Shown: positions 8,035-18,890, numbered from the stretch's first letter. The stretch: DNA of 64,000 nucleotides from Rhizobium leguminosarum (GCF_001679785.1 NZ_CP016286.1:4846501-4910500); one strand, 5' to 3'. Notes: generated by a model not told the origin, from the sequence alone. Numbers and translations are program-made.

Positions 8035-9813
8035 GTGGCGCAAATGTACGATATCAGGGCCAGAAACAGCTTCCAGGATCGCGCAGCCGCAGGGCCGCGC
8101 CCCTATGACGATTCCTATGGGGCGCCCCGGTCGACCCGGCCTGATATCGCGCCGCCTGAGGCCGAATTGCTGCGCGCCATCGGCCGCGCGCTGGAAGAAC
8201 AGCGCGCAAGTGCGGCACGCACCGCACCGCTGGTCGACCGCATCGAAACCATCCTCGGCAACCGCCTTCGGGCCGCCAACGACGTCGGCCATCCGCTTCC
8301 TCAGGAGCCGGCGGGCGATGAAGAGCTGGGCGTTCCGGCCGACCAGCCGATGATCTCACTCGCACCGCTGGCCGCGGTCCGTGAAGGACCCGCCGAGCCC
8401 CGGCCGGTAGCGCCGCGGCGTCGGGCGAGCGGGATCGGCCTTGCGATGATGGTAGCCGCCGCGACGATGATCGGCGCGGGCTTGCCGGCGCTGATGCCAG
8501 CTTCGCCCACCCTCTACCGTGCCGAGGCGACGCTTGCGGTGAAGAGCGATGCAGCAAGCCGCGCTGCCTTCACCCAGGCCGCGGCGAAAGGGCTGCTGTC
8601 GGCAAGGGTGGTTGCTGCGACGGTGGCCGCCCTGAAACTCGATCATGATCCCGAATTTGCCGGCGCCAGCGCCAATGCGCTCGGCGTCGCTCTCGATCTC
8701 CTTTCGGCGACCGGTGCTGCTGCCGATCCGGCCTCCCGCGCCGAGGCGACGCTGAAACATGCGGTCGAGATACTGCCCGATGCCGCCGCCGGCACCATCC
8801 TCGTCAGGGTGACGACCGGCGACAGCGGCAAATCCATGCGCATCGCCGCAAGGCTTGCCGAAGCGTCCGCAGCAGGCGGAGCCGGCGGCAACGTCGAGAC
8901 CGATACCGCCTTGCGTAAAACCTATAACGAGGTGAAAGCGGAGCTTGCCGCCTTCACCGCGAAGAGCGGCGAGGGCAATGTCAAGGTAGCGATCGATCTT
9001 CGCCGCCAGATCGACCGGCTCGATGCCGATCTGAAAGAGGCCGACCAGAACATCCTTGCCGCCAAGGTGCAGGCCGACGGGCTCAAGGCCGCAAAACTTG
9101 CCGAAGTGCTCGACGGTTCGCTCCCCTCCAATATGCTTTCGCCGGCGCTGCAGGACTGGCGCGACAAATATGCCGTCGCCAAAACGACGCTTGCGCAGCT
9201 TTCGGCCGAGCTTGGCCCGCGCCATCCGCGCCTCTTGCAGCAGCAGGCCGAAACGGACGGTCTCAAGGAGAACATGGGCAAGGAGCTTACCCGTCTTGCC
9301 CAGACTGCCAACCTCACTGCTAAGGCCGCCGTCGATGCGCGCAAGGGCCTGAATGATCGCCGCAACACGCTGATCGCCCAGAGCCGGGACACCGGCGTCG
9401 ATTTGTCACGCCTGACCGAACTCAGCGAAAAGGCGAATGCCGCCCGCTCGCGCCTCGAAGAGGCGACGTCCGCAACTGTGGAAACGGCCGCCGACGGTCG
9501 TATCGTCCTCCTGAAGCCGGCGTTGGCAACCACAGTATCGGGAAGCGATGGCCTGACCGGCCGCGCGCTGACCGGTGCCGCGGCGGGCCTTGCGATAGGC
9601 CTTGCTGCGGCTTTGCTGCTCCGGCTGCGTAGGCCCATCGCCGGTTCCGCAACGGAAAAAATGCCCATATCCCGGCCGCAGGCCCCACTGCCCTCGATGC
9701 CCGCGCAGGCCCCCGCGCCGGTCGACGAAATGGAACTGCTGCGCTCCGAAATCTCCGGCCTGCGCGACCGGCTTCGTGTTCATGCGCTCGAAGCGCGGCA
9801 GCCGATGCGCTGA
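8035..9813 (+). CDS. Wzz/ExoP-like polysaccharide chain-length protein without kinase domain
   Basis: The 592-residue protein has an acidic, probably disordered cytoplasmic N terminus (1-135), a first hydrophobic segment at about 137-158, a long periplasmic region with the Wzz-type entry (TLYRAEATLAVKSD) and helical coiled-coil stretches (about 290-480), and a second hydrophobic segment at about 508-530. The conserved LGPRHPRLLQ segment near residue 400 is typical of GumC/ExoP-type proteins. The C terminus stops about 60 residues after the second segment, so the BY-kinase ATPase of full ExoP is absent. The start is uncertain: the ATG at 8044 is an equal candidate and no strong ribosome site is seen. 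Confidence 0.78.
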   Translation: MAQMYDIRARNSFQDRAAAGPRPYDDSYGAPRSTRPDIAPPEAELLRAIGRALEEQRASAARTAPLVDRIETILGNRLRAANDVGHPLPQEPAGDEELGVPADQPMISLAPLAAVREGPAEPRPVAPRRRASGIGLAMMVAAATMIGAGLPALMPASPTLYRAEATLAVKSDAASRAAFTQAAAKGLLSARVVAATVAALKLDHDPEFAGASANALGVALDLLSATGAAADPASRAEATLKHAVEILPDAAAGTILVRVTTGDSGKSMRIAARLAEASAAGGAGGNVETDTALRKTYNEVKAELAAFTAKSGEGNVKVAIDLRRQIDRLDADLKEADQNILAAKVQADGLKAAKLAEVLDGSLPSNMLSPALQDWRDKYAVAKTTLAQLSAELGPRHPRLLQQQAETDGLKENMGKELTRLAQTANLTAKAAVDARKGLNDRRNTLIAQSRDTGVDLSRLTELSEKANAARSRLEEATSATVETAADGRIVLLKPALATTVSGSDGLTGRALTGAAAGLAIGLAAALLLRLRRPIAGSATEKMPISRPQAPLPSMPAQAPAPVDEMELLRSEISGLRDRLRVHALEARQPMR

Positions 9814-9933
9814 ACGAAAATTTCCTTGCAAGCTTGCTATTGCATTGCCGCTTTCCGACAGGATAGGGCGTTAGCGGGCAATTGACGCTCGCCGAGTATC
9901 CATAGATTGACGCGAAACAGGGCGGAGACACGT

Positions 9934-10833
9934 GTGACGACAGTAATCGACGGAAAGAACGTAGCTGCATCGGTCATTCAGACGGTCAAGAGTGCGACGG
10001 CGGCGCTGGAAAAGAGCAGCGGCGTCACCACCGGCCTTGCGGTCGTCATCGTCGGCGACGACCCGGCAAGCCACGCCTATGTCGGCTCCAAGGGCCGCAT
10101 GGCCAAGGAGTGCGGCTTCAAGTCCGTTCAGCACACGCTGCCGGCGGAAACGAAGCAGGAGGACCTGGCAGCTCTCGTCGCCACCCTCAACGCCGATCCG
10201 TCGATCCACGGCATTCTGGTGCAGCTGCCCTTGCCGAAGCCGCTCGACAGCGAGGCGATCATCCAGTCGATCCTGCCGGAAAAGGATGTCGACGGCCTGA
10301 GCGTCGTCAATGCCGGCAAGCTCGCCACCGGCGACCTGAAGACCGGACTTGTCTCCTGCACCCCGGCCGGCGCCATGGTCTTCGTCCGCCGCACCCATGG
10401 CGAGGATCTCTCCGGCCTCAACGCCGTCGTCATCGGTCGCTCCAACCTGTTCGGCAAGCCGATGGCGCAATTGCTGCTCAACGCCAATGCGACGGTGACG
10501 ATTGCTCATTCCAGGACCAAGAATCTCGCCGAGGTCTGCCGCAACGCCGATATCCTGGTGGCCGCCGTCGGCCGACCGGAGATGGTCAGGGCCGATTGGG
10601 TGAAGCCCGGTGCGACGGTCATTGACGTCGGCATCAATCGGGTGGCAGCCCCCGAAAGAGGCGAGGGCAAGACCCGGCTCGTCGGCGACGTCGCCTTCGA
10701 AGAGGTCTCGGCGGTCGCCGGCACCATCACTCCGGTTCCCGGCGGCGTCGGGCCGATGACCATCGCCATGCTGATGGCCAACACGGTCATCGCCGCTCAT
10801 CGCACGGCAGGGCAGACACCGCCGCAGTTTTGA
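9934..10833 (+). CDS. folD: Bifunctional methylene-THF dehydrogenase / methenyl-THF cyclohydrolase
   Basis: FolD interconverts 5,10-methylene-, methenyl- and 10-formyl-tetrahydrofolate in one-carbon metabolism. A GTG start at 9934 follows a GGAG ribosome site and gives 299 residues, the normal size. Seen are the Tyr-Val-Gly-Ser-Lys catalytic segment (about 49-53), GILVQLPLP (about 91-99), DVDGL, the NADP-binding [12 protein letters not shown] segment and the C-terminal [15 protein letters not shown] signature. It stands alone, with a repeat element starting two bases after the stop. Confidence 0.96.
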   Translation: MTTVIDGKNVAASVIQTVKSATAALEKSSGVTTGLAVVIVGDDPASHAYVGSKGRMAKECGFKSVQHTLPAETKQEDLAALVATLNADPSIHGILVQLPLPKPLDSEAIIQSILPEKDVDGLSVVNAGKLATGDLKTGLVSCTPAGAMVFVRRTHGEDLSGLNAVVIGRSNLFGKPMAQLLLNANATVTIAHSRTKNLAEVCRNADILVAAVGRPEMVRADWVKPGATVIDVGINRVAAPERGEGKTRLVGDVAFEEVSAVAGTITPVPGGVGPMTIAMLMANTVIAAHRTAGQTPPQF

Positions 10834-10835
10834 TG

Positions 10836-10885
10836 AGAGCATGATGCCGAAAAGTGTGAGCGGTTTTTGGGCGACATCTTGCTCT
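10836..10885 (+). repeat. Dispersed intergenic repeat, copy D
   Basis: The unit begins AGAGCA (10836) and ends TGCTCT (10885), complementary ends around GCCGAAAAGTGTGAGCGG and a T run with GGGCGACAT. It is nearly identical over about 30 bases to copy E at 34101. It fills the space between the convergent folD and LacI-type regulator genes. Confidence 0.75.
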
Positions 10886-10915
10886 AACTGTATGATGTAG
10901 AACAGGAGTCAGATT

Positions 10916-11941
10916 TTAGACCTGGGGAACGGGACCGGTCGAGGCCCTGACGATCAGCTCGGTCTTCCAGAGCTCCTGGTCGGGGAAGGGGCCGGCCTGC
11001 TTTACCGTGCCGATCAGCCGCTGTGCGATGCGAACGCCCGCCGCCCGCAGTGAAGAGCGTGTCGTCGTCAGCGGCACGGAAAAGCTTTCCGGTTTCAGCA
11101 GCGGCAGCACGTCGTCATGGGCGATCAGCGAGATATCCTCACCGAGCCGCAATCCGGCCTGGTTGACCGCGCGGATCGCGCCAAGCGCCAGCACTGTGCT
11201 GGAGCAGAGGATCGCTGTCGGCCGCTCCGGCAATTGCAGGAAATGTTCCATCGCCAGCAGACCTTGTTCATCCGTCATCAGCGCGTGGCTCGTGCAACCC
11301 TCCTCGAGCGTGAGCCCGCGCTCGGCAAGGGCTGATAGGACGCCGTTCTTCCTGCGGATGGCGAAATCGAGATGCATCGGCCCGTTCATCAGCGCAAAGC
11401 GCGTATGACCGAGCTGCAGCAAGAGCCGCGTCGCATCGTAGAAGGCGCCTTCATTGTCGATATCGAGATAGGGGTAATCCGGCTCCGAACCGAAGGAACG
11501 GCCGTGTACGACATAGGGAATGGAGAGCGATTTCAGCATGGCGAGCCGCGGGTCGTGGCCGCGCATATAGGCGACGAACAGGGCATCGACATTGCCGCTG
11601 ATCGCAAGGCGGCGCAGCGCCGCGACCTCGTCATCCGGGTCGGCCGGCATGATGACGAAGTGGAAGTCGTGGCGCACGGCCTCTTCGCCGAGCCCGGCCA
11701 GGAATTCACCGAAATGCACGTCGGACTGGTGGCCGGGCGCCGTCGGCATGACGAGGCCGATCGAGCCTGCCTTGCCGGTCGCAAGCCGCTGCGCCGCCTT
11801 GTTCGGTCTGTATCCGGTTTCCTTGACAGCCTGAAGCACGCGCTCCCGGGTCGCCTCGTTGACCTCGGGATAGCCGTTGAGTGCCCGGCTCACCGTCGTC
11901 TGAGACAGCCCCAGCAATTCCGATAGCTGTTTGAGATTCAC
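10916..11941 (-). CDS. aglR: LacI-family transcriptional regulator of the agl operon
   Basis: The 341-residue protein opens with a LacI-type helix-turn-helix (LSELLGLSQTTVSRALNGYP, residues 5-24) followed by the hinge helix (about 45-58) and a periplasmic-binding-like sensor domain. It is divergent from aglE and is expected to repress the alpha-glucoside uptake operon until an alpha-glucoside inducer binds. Two AAAGCGCTTT palindromes at 12012 and 12187, in the shared 311-base upstream region, are the likely operators. The name follows the rhizobial agl locus organisation; the inducer is inferred. Confidence 0.9.
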   Translation of the reverse strand: MNLKQLSELLGLSQTTVSRALNGYPEVNEATRERVLQAVKETGYRPNKAAQRLATGKAGSIGLVMPTAPGHQSDVHFGEFLAGLGEEAVRHDFHFVIMPADPDDEVAALRRLAISGNVDALFVAYMRGHDPRLAMLKSLSIPYVVHGRSFGSEPDYPYLDIDNEGAFYDATRLLLQLGHTRFALMNGPMHLDFAIRRKNGVLSALAERGLTLEEGCTSHALMTDEQGLLAMEHFLQLPERPTAILCSSTVLALGAIRAVNQAGLRLGEDISLIAHDDVLPLLKPESFSVPLTTTRSSLRAAGVRIAQRLIGTVKQAGPFPDQELWKTELIVRASTGPVPQV

Positions 11942-12009
11942 CTGCTATGCTTCCTCCCAGCCCCGCCCGTTAGCCGTCTTCAAAAAGACCTGCCGCCTCC
12001 CAGTGGCAT

Positions 12010-12023
12010 CCAAAGCGCTTTCA
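12010..12023 (+). promoter_or_regulatory. Candidate AglR operator O1
   Basis: AAAGCGCTTT (12012-12021) is a perfect 10 bp palindrome with the central CG typical of LacI-family operators. It lies about 70 bases upstream of the aglR start, so it could mediate autoregulation. Confidence 0.65.
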
Positions 12024-12145
12024 AATATGTATCATCTGGCGCGCTTGACTCAAGGAAAATCGCTCCATATTTCCCGATAGGCGCTGTTGCGCCGCGATAT
12101 GCCGCGATATCCAGCATGTTTCACGGCGGGTTTTCGCGAATTAAC

Positions 12146-12173
12146 TTGACTCCATTCCACCGAAAGTGGAATG
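12146..12173 (+). promoter_or_regulatory. Candidate aglE promoter -35 with hairpin
   Basis: TTGACT (12146-12151) is a good -35 hexamer. It is followed by CATTCCAC (12153-12160) and GTGGAATG (12166-12173), a perfect 8 bp inverted repeat that would occupy the spacer. A clear -10 is not seen, so the exact promoter is uncertain; the repeat may be a second regulator site. Confidence 0.4.
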
Positions 12174-12182
12174 AGTTGGGTG

Positions 12183-12196
12183 TCAAAGCGCTTTGA
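12183..12196 (+). promoter_or_regulatory. Candidate AglR operator O2
   Basis: TCAAAGCGCTTTGA is a perfect 14 bp palindrome 57 bases before the aglE start, downstream of the -35 candidate, a classical position for repression. It shares its 10 bp core with O1. Confidence 0.72.
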
Positions 12197-12252
12197 AATT
12201 TCTTTATTGAGGGAAATCGGCGCCGTTGGGATTGTGATGGGAGGATGATCAC

Positions 12253-13614
12253 ATGAAAAAGTCATTTTTGATGGGCGTTGCCGTGGCAGCGCTTTTTGCC
12301 GGTGCTGCGTCTGCGGCCGAGCTGAAATTTGCGCCGGGACAGGATGCCAAGTTCAACTGGAAGAGCTATGACGAGTTCAAGGCTGCTCATGCCGATCTGA
12401 AGGGCCAGCCGCTGACGATCTTCGGGCCGTGGCGCGGCGAGGACGAGGCGTTCTTCATGAGCGTGCTTGCCTATTTCACCGAAGCCACAGGCATCGATGC
12501 CAAATACTCCTCTTCCGAAAACTACGAACAGCAGATCGTCATCGACACGCAGGCGGGCTCGCCACCGAACATCGCCGTTCTGCCGCAGCCCGGCCTCCTG
12601 GCCGATCTCGCCAGCAAGGGCTTCCTGACGCCGCTCGGCGATGACAACTCCAAGTGGATCAAGGACAATTACGGCGCCGGCGACAGCTGGGTCGGTTACG
12701 GCACCTACAAGGGCAAGGATGGCAAGGAAGCCTTCTACGCCTTCCCATATAAGGCCGACGTAAAATCGCTGGTCTGGTATGTTCCGGAGAACTTCGAGGA
12801 AGCCGGTTACAAGATCCCGACGACCATGGAAGAACTGCATGCCCTGACGGACCAGATCGTCAAGGACGGCGGCGTTCCCTGGTGCATCGGTCTCGGTTCC
12901 GGCGGCGCCACCGGCTGGCCGGCGACCGACTGGGTCGAGGACATTATGCTGCGCATGCAGCCGCCGGAAGCCTACGACAAGTGGACGACCAATGAGCTGA
13001 AGTTCACCGATCCGGCCGTCGTTGCCGCGATCGACGAGTTCGGCAAGTTCGCTAAGAACGCGAAATACGTCGATGGTGGCGTCGCAGCCGTGGCCTCGAC
13101 CGATTTCCGCGACAGCCCGAAGGGCCTCTTCGCGGTTCCGCCGAAGTGCTACATGCACCATCAGGCCTCGTTCATCCCGTCCTTCTTCCCTGAAGGCACG
13201 AAGCTCGGCCAGGATGCCGACTTCTTCTACATGCCGACCTTTGCTTCGCATCCCGAACTCGGCAAGCCGGTTCTGGGCGCCGGCACGCTCGTCTCGATCG
13301 CCAAGGACTCGAAGGCTGCTCGCGCTTTCATCGACTTCCTGAAGACTCCGATCGCCCATGAGGTCTGGATGGCGCAGTCGAGCTTCCTGACGCCGTATAA
13401 GGGCGTCAGCACTGAGGCCTATGCCAACCCGCAGATGAAGAAGGAAGGCGATATCCTGACCTCCGCCACCACCTTCCGCTTCGACGGTTCCGACCTGATG
13501 CCGGGCAAGATCGGCGCCGGCGCCTTCTGGACGGGCATGGTCGATTTCGTCGGCGGCAAGTCCGCTGAAGAGGCCGCTGGCGAAATCCAGAGCGCCTGGG
13601 ACGGCATCAAGTAA
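12253..13614 (+). CDS. aglE: Alpha-glucoside ABC transporter substrate-binding protein
   Basis: AglE captures alpha-glucosides such as sucrose, maltose and trehalose in the periplasm and delivers them to AglFG. The product has 453 residues. A signal peptide (basic start, hydrophobic core, cleavage after about Ala-22) is followed by a CUT1-family extracellular binding domain. A GGGAGGATG ribosome site precedes the ATG. It is the first gene of aglEFGAK. A perfect hairpin (13627-13650) follows its stop. Confidence 0.93.
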   Translation: MKKSFLMGVAVAALFAGAASAAELKFAPGQDAKFNWKSYDEFKAAHADLKGQPLTIFGPWRGEDEAFFMSVLAYFTEATGIDAKYSSSENYEQQIVIDTQAGSPPNIAVLPQPGLLADLASKGFLTPLGDDNSKWIKDNYGAGDSWVGYGTYKGKDGKEAFYAFPYKADVKSLVWYVPENFEEAGYKIPTTMEELHALTDQIVKDGGVPWCIGLGSGGATGWPATDWVEDIMLRMQPPEAYDKWTTNELKFTDPAVVAAIDEFGKFAKNAKYVDGGVAAVASTDFRDSPKGLFAVPPKCYMHHQASFIPSFFPEGTKLGQDADFFYMPTFASHPELGKPVLGAGTLVSIAKDSKAARAFIDFLKTPIAHEVWMAQSSFLTPYKGVSTEAYANPQMKKEGDILTSATTFRFDGSDLMPGKIGAGAFWTGMVDFVGGKSAEEAAGEIQSAWDGIK

Positions 13615-13626
13615 TCCTTCAAAATG

Positions 13627-13650
13627 ATGCCGCCGGCTTGCCGGCGGCAT
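13627..13650 (+). terminator. Intercistronic hairpin between aglE and aglF
   Basis: ATGCCGCCGGC (13627-13637) and GCCGGCGGCAT (13640-13650) make a perfect 11 bp inverted repeat. No T tract follows. At this position it would protect the aglE message or attenuate read-through, giving more binding protein than permease. The rest of the 187-base gap to aglF shows no gene. Confidence 0.65.
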
Positions 13651-13801
13651 GGCTTGCATGACTGGCCGGGTTCGCAAAGAGCCCGGCCATCGCAGCATAT
13701 ATTGTGATCAGGCAATCAAAGAGATTGACGGTGACCGGGGTCGACCCGTCAGAATTAAAAACCGATCGGAATAAGATCAGGGGAAGCAGGGGAGGGACGA
13801 A

Positions 13802-14815
13802 ATGCTGTCGCAGATAGTGTCCGCTTTGGGTGTCGTGGTCGCCGCCGTGATCGCGTGTTCGGCCTATTTCTATTTTTCGAACAAGATCCTGGATCTCGCA
13901 CTGCCAGTGAAGGATGGCGACATCCGCGCCGCATCGCGCAATCTCAACCGCCGCGCATTGATCCGGCCATGGTTGTTCATCGGCCCGGCGCTGTTCCTGC
14001 TCATCGTCTATCTCGTCTATCCCGTCGTTGCGACCTTCATCCTCTCCTTCTACGACCGCGCCGGTCTGCAGTTCGTCGGCCTCGCCAACTACAAATGGGC
14101 GCTCGGCGACCGCGAATTCCGCCAGTCGATCTTCAACAACATCCTCTGGCTCGCGGTGGTGCCTGCTGCCTGCACCTTCTTCGGCCTCGTCATCGCCGTG
14201 ATGACCGATCGCATCTGGTGGGGCAATATCGCCAAGAGCATCGTCTTCATGCCGATGGCGATCTCCTTTGTCGGCGCCTCGGTCATCTGGAAATTCATTT
14301 ATGAGTATCGCGGCGGCAACGACGTCCAGATCGGCCTGCTGAACGCTATCGTCCAGACCTTCGGCGGCACGCCGGAGGTGTGGATCTCCATTCCCTTCTG
14401 GAACAACTTCTTCTTGATGATTATTCTGATCTGGATCCAGACCGGTTTCGCCATGGTCATCCTGTCGGCCGCTCTTCGCGGCATTCCGGAAGAGACGATC
14501 GAAGCCGCCGTCATCGACGGCGCCAATGGCTGGCAGATCTTCTGGCGCATCATGGTGCCGCAGGTCTGGGGCTCCATCGCCGTCGTCTGGACGACGATCA
14601 CCATCCTCGTCCTCAAGGTCTTCGACATCGTGCTGACCATGACCAACGGCCAATGGCAGACGATGGTGCTGGCGAACCTGATGTTCGACTGGATGTTCCG
14701 CGGTGGCGGCGATTCCGGCCGAAGTGCCGTCATCGCCATCATCATCATGCTCGCCGTCACGCCGATCATGGTCTGGAACGTGCGCCGCGCCAATCGCGAA
14801 CTGAAGGGGCACTGA
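13802..14815 (+). CDS. aglF: Alpha-glucoside ABC transporter permease
   Basis: AglF is a MalF-type permease of 337 residues. There is an extra N-terminal hydrophobic segment (about 5-25), then a cytoplasmic stretch and the usual six membrane segments. The EAA loop that contacts the ATPase is seen as EETIEAAVIDGANGWQIFWRIMVPQ (about 230-255). GGGGAGGGACGAA precedes the start. The stop is one base before the aglG start. Confidence 0.92.
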   Translation: MLSQIVSALGVVVAAVIACSAYFYFSNKILDLALPVKDGDIRAASRNLNRRALIRPWLFIGPALFLLIVYLVYPVVATFILSFYDRAGLQFVGLANYKWALGDREFRQSIFNNILWLAVVPAACTFFGLVIAVMTDRIWWGNIAKSIVFMPMAISFVGASVIWKFIYEYRGGNDVQIGLLNAIVQTFGGTPEVWISIPFWNNFFLMIILIWIQTGFAMVILSAALRGIPEETIEAAVIDGANGWQIFWRIMVPQVWGSIAVVWTTITILVLKVFDIVLTMTNGQWQTMVLANLMFDWMFRGGGDSGRSAVIAIIIMLAVTPIMVWNVRRANRELKGH

Positions 14816-14816
14816 G

Positions 14817-15980
14817 ATGACCGCTATCGGAAGCTACTTCAAGATCGGCCCCGCCCGGCTCTTCGTTCATCTCGCCGTTCTGCTGATCGTCATCATCTGG
14901 CTCATCCCGACGCTCGGCATCTTCGTCAGCGCCCTGCGCGACAAGGACCAAATCGTCGTCTCCGGCTGGTGGACGGCCTTCGTCGGCTCGACGCAAACCG
15001 CCGCGGTCCGCCTCGGTACACCCGACCAGCAAAAGCAAGAGGGCGCCAGCTACGTCATCTCAGGCAATGTGCTGGAAGGCCAGACCGGCCGCGAGGTGAA
15101 GGCCTTCGGCAACCGCGTGCAGCAGCCGGCCGCCTTCAAGGCCGGTGAGACCGCCGATCTCGGCGACGGTGAAACCCTCCAGATCAACAGCGACGGCAGT
15201 TATCGCTATGTGAAGAACGCCGCCTTTTCGCCCGACCAACGCCCGCGGCGCATCTATGCATCCGTCTCGGCGCCGCCGGAATTCACGATGCAGAACTACA
15301 ACACGGTTCTGACTGGCGAGGGCATCGGCCAATCCTTCATCAACTCGCTGACCGTGACGATCCCGGCGACGATCATCCCGATCCTGATTGCCGCTTTCGC
15401 GGCCTATGCGCTCAGCTGGATGGAGTTTCCCGGCCGCGGGCTTCTGATTGCGCTCGTCGTCGGCCTCATCGTCGTGCCGCTGCAGATGTCGCTGATCCCG
15501 CTGCTGCGTCTCTACAACGAGATCGGCAACATGCTCGGCGAGCCGTCGAAGACCTATCCCGGCATCTGGCTGGCTCATACCGCTTTCGGCATGCCGCTCG
15601 CCATCTATCTCTTGCGGGCCTATATCGCCGGCCTGCCGAAGGAGATCATCGAATCCGCCCGTGTCGACGGCGCGAGCGATTTCGAGATCTTCGTCCGCAT
15701 CGTATTACCTCTCTCCTTCCCGGCACTCGCCTCCTTCGCCATCTTCCAGTTCCTGTGGGTGTGGAACGACCTGCTCGTCGCCATGGTCTTCCTCGGCACC
15801 GACAAGGACCACATCGTGCTGACCGGCAGCCTGAACGCGCTGCTCGGCTCACGCGGCGGCAATTGGGAGATTTTGACGGCGTCAGCCTTCGTCACCATCA
15901 TCGTGCCGCTGCTCGTCTTCTTCGGGCTGCAGCGTTACCTGGTGCGCGGTCTGCTGGCGGGTTCGGTCAAGGGAGGCTGA
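14817..15980 (+). CDS. aglG: Alpha-glucoside ABC transporter permease with large periplasmic insertion
   Basis: AglG is the second permease, 387 residues against about 280 for ordinary MalG-type proteins. The extra length is a hydrophilic block at about residues 45-160 between the first and second membrane segments, rich in Gly, Gln and Asp, presumably a periplasmic domain like the P2 loop of MalF. The EAA loop (KEIIESARVDGASDFEIFVRI, about 276-296) and six segments are present. It follows aglF with one intervening base. Confidence 0.92.
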   Translation: MTAIGSYFKIGPARLFVHLAVLLIVIIWLIPTLGIFVSALRDKDQIVVSGWWTAFVGSTQTAAVRLGTPDQQKQEGASYVISGNVLEGQTGREVKAFGNRVQQPAAFKAGETADLGDGETLQINSDGSYRYVKNAAFSPDQRPRRIYASVSAPPEFTMQNYNTVLTGEGIGQSFINSLTVTIPATIIPILIAAFAAYALSWMEFPGRGLLIALVVGLIVVPLQMSLIPLLRLYNEIGNMLGEPSKTYPGIWLAHTAFGMPLAIYLLRAYIAGLPKEIIESARVDGASDFEIFVRIVLPLSFPALASFAIFQFLWVWNDLLVAMVFLGTDKDHIVLTGSLNALLGSRGGNWEILTASAFVTIIVPLLVFFGLQRYLVRGLLAGSVKGG

Positions 15981-16014
15981 TCATTCCCGAACGTGACTTC
16001 AAACAGGATATTCC

Positions 16015-17667
<1,653 letters not shown>

Positions 17668-17685
17668 GGAACAGGGGAGAGAGAA

Positions 17686-18774
17686 ATGACTGGACTGACG
17701 CTGAAGGATATCCGCAAATCCTACGGTTCCGTGGACGTTCTCCACGGTATCGACCTCGATATCAAGCAGGGCGAATTCATCGTCTTCGTCGGTCCGTCCG
17801 GCTGTGGCAAGTCCACGCTTCTGCGCATGATCGCCGGTCTCGAGGCGATCACCGGCGGTGAGATGTATATCGACGGCCATCTCGTCAATGACGTGCCGCC
17901 CTCCAAGCGCGGCATCGCCATGGTCTTCCAGTCCTATGCGCTCTACCCGCATATGACCGTGTTCGATAACATGGCTTTCGGCATGAAGATCGCCGGCGAA
18001 AGCAAGCAGGAAATCGATCGCCGCGTCAAAGCGGCGGCCGAGAGCCTGCAGCTGACCCAATATCTCGGTCGCCTGCCGAAGGCGCTTTCCGGCGGCCAGC
18101 GCCAGCGCGTGGCGATCGGCCGCGCCATCTGCCGCGATCCCAAGGTCTTCTTGTTCGACGAGCCGCTGTCCAACCTCGATGCGGCGCTGCGCGTCGCGAC
18201 CCGCATCGAGATCGCCCGCCTGAACGAACAGATGGCCGATACGACGATGATCTACGTCACCCATGACCAGGTCGAGGCGATGACGCTCGCCGACCGCATC
18301 GTCGTTCTCTCCGCCGGCAATATCGAGCAGGTCGGTGCGCCGTTGGACCTCTACGAGCGCCCGGCAAACCTCTTCGTTGCGAAATTCATCGGCTCGCCGG
18401 CGATGAACATCATCCCTGCGACGATATCAGGGACCGGAAGCCAAACGACGGTGACGCTGACAGGCGGCATGTCGGTGACGCTGGATGTGGCGACCGACGC
18501 GACGGAAATGGGCAAGCAGGCAAGCTTCGGCGTTCGTCCGGAGGATCTCGGGGTTGCCGACGGCGCCGACTACCTTTTCGAAGGTGAAGTGTCGATCGTC
18601 GAAGCGCTCGGTGAAGTGACGTTGCTTTATATCGAGGGCCTGGTTCCCGGCGAGCCGATCGTCGTCAAGTTGCCCGGCATCTACGATGTGAAGAAGGGCC
18701 AGCGGATGCGGTTTGCCGCCGACAGGCAGAAGTTGCATCTCTTTGATGCAACCGGTCATACCTACCGGAAATGA
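17686..18774 (+). CDS. aglK: Alpha-glucoside ABC transporter ATP-binding protein
   Basis: AglK is the MalK/UgpC-type ATPase of the agl system, 362 residues. Walker A is GPSGCGKST (about 37-45), the signature LSGGQRQR (about 134-141), Walker B VFLFDEPLSNLD (about 152-163) and the switch His in TMIYVTHDQ. The C-terminal third is the TOBE/OB regulatory domain. It begins 18 bases after aglA and ends the operon. Confidence 0.95.
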   Translation: MTGLTLKDIRKSYGSVDVLHGIDLDIKQGEFIVFVGPSGCGKSTLLRMIAGLEAITGGEMYIDGHLVNDVPPSKRGIAMVFQSYALYPHMTVFDNMAFGMKIAGESKQEIDRRVKAAAESLQLTQYLGRLPKALSGGQRQRVAIGRAICRDPKVFLFDEPLSNLDAALRVATRIEIARLNEQMADTTMIYVTHDQVEAMTLADRIVVLSAGNIEQVGAPLDLYERPANLFVAKFIGSPAMNIIPATISGTGSQTTVTLTGGMSVTLDVATDATEMGKQASFGVRPEDLGVADGADYLFEGEVSIVEALGEVTLLYIEGLVPGEPIVVKLPGIYDVKKGQRMRFAADRQKLHLFDATGHTYRK

Positions 18775-18890
18775 GGCGGCCATTTTTGGGGTGATTACCC
18801 CAGGAATTGTGCAGGACGGGCCGAATTCTCACTTTCTGTTAAAGATCGGCTGCTACCTTTTCCTCGTCAATTTATGAGGGGGATAAGCAC

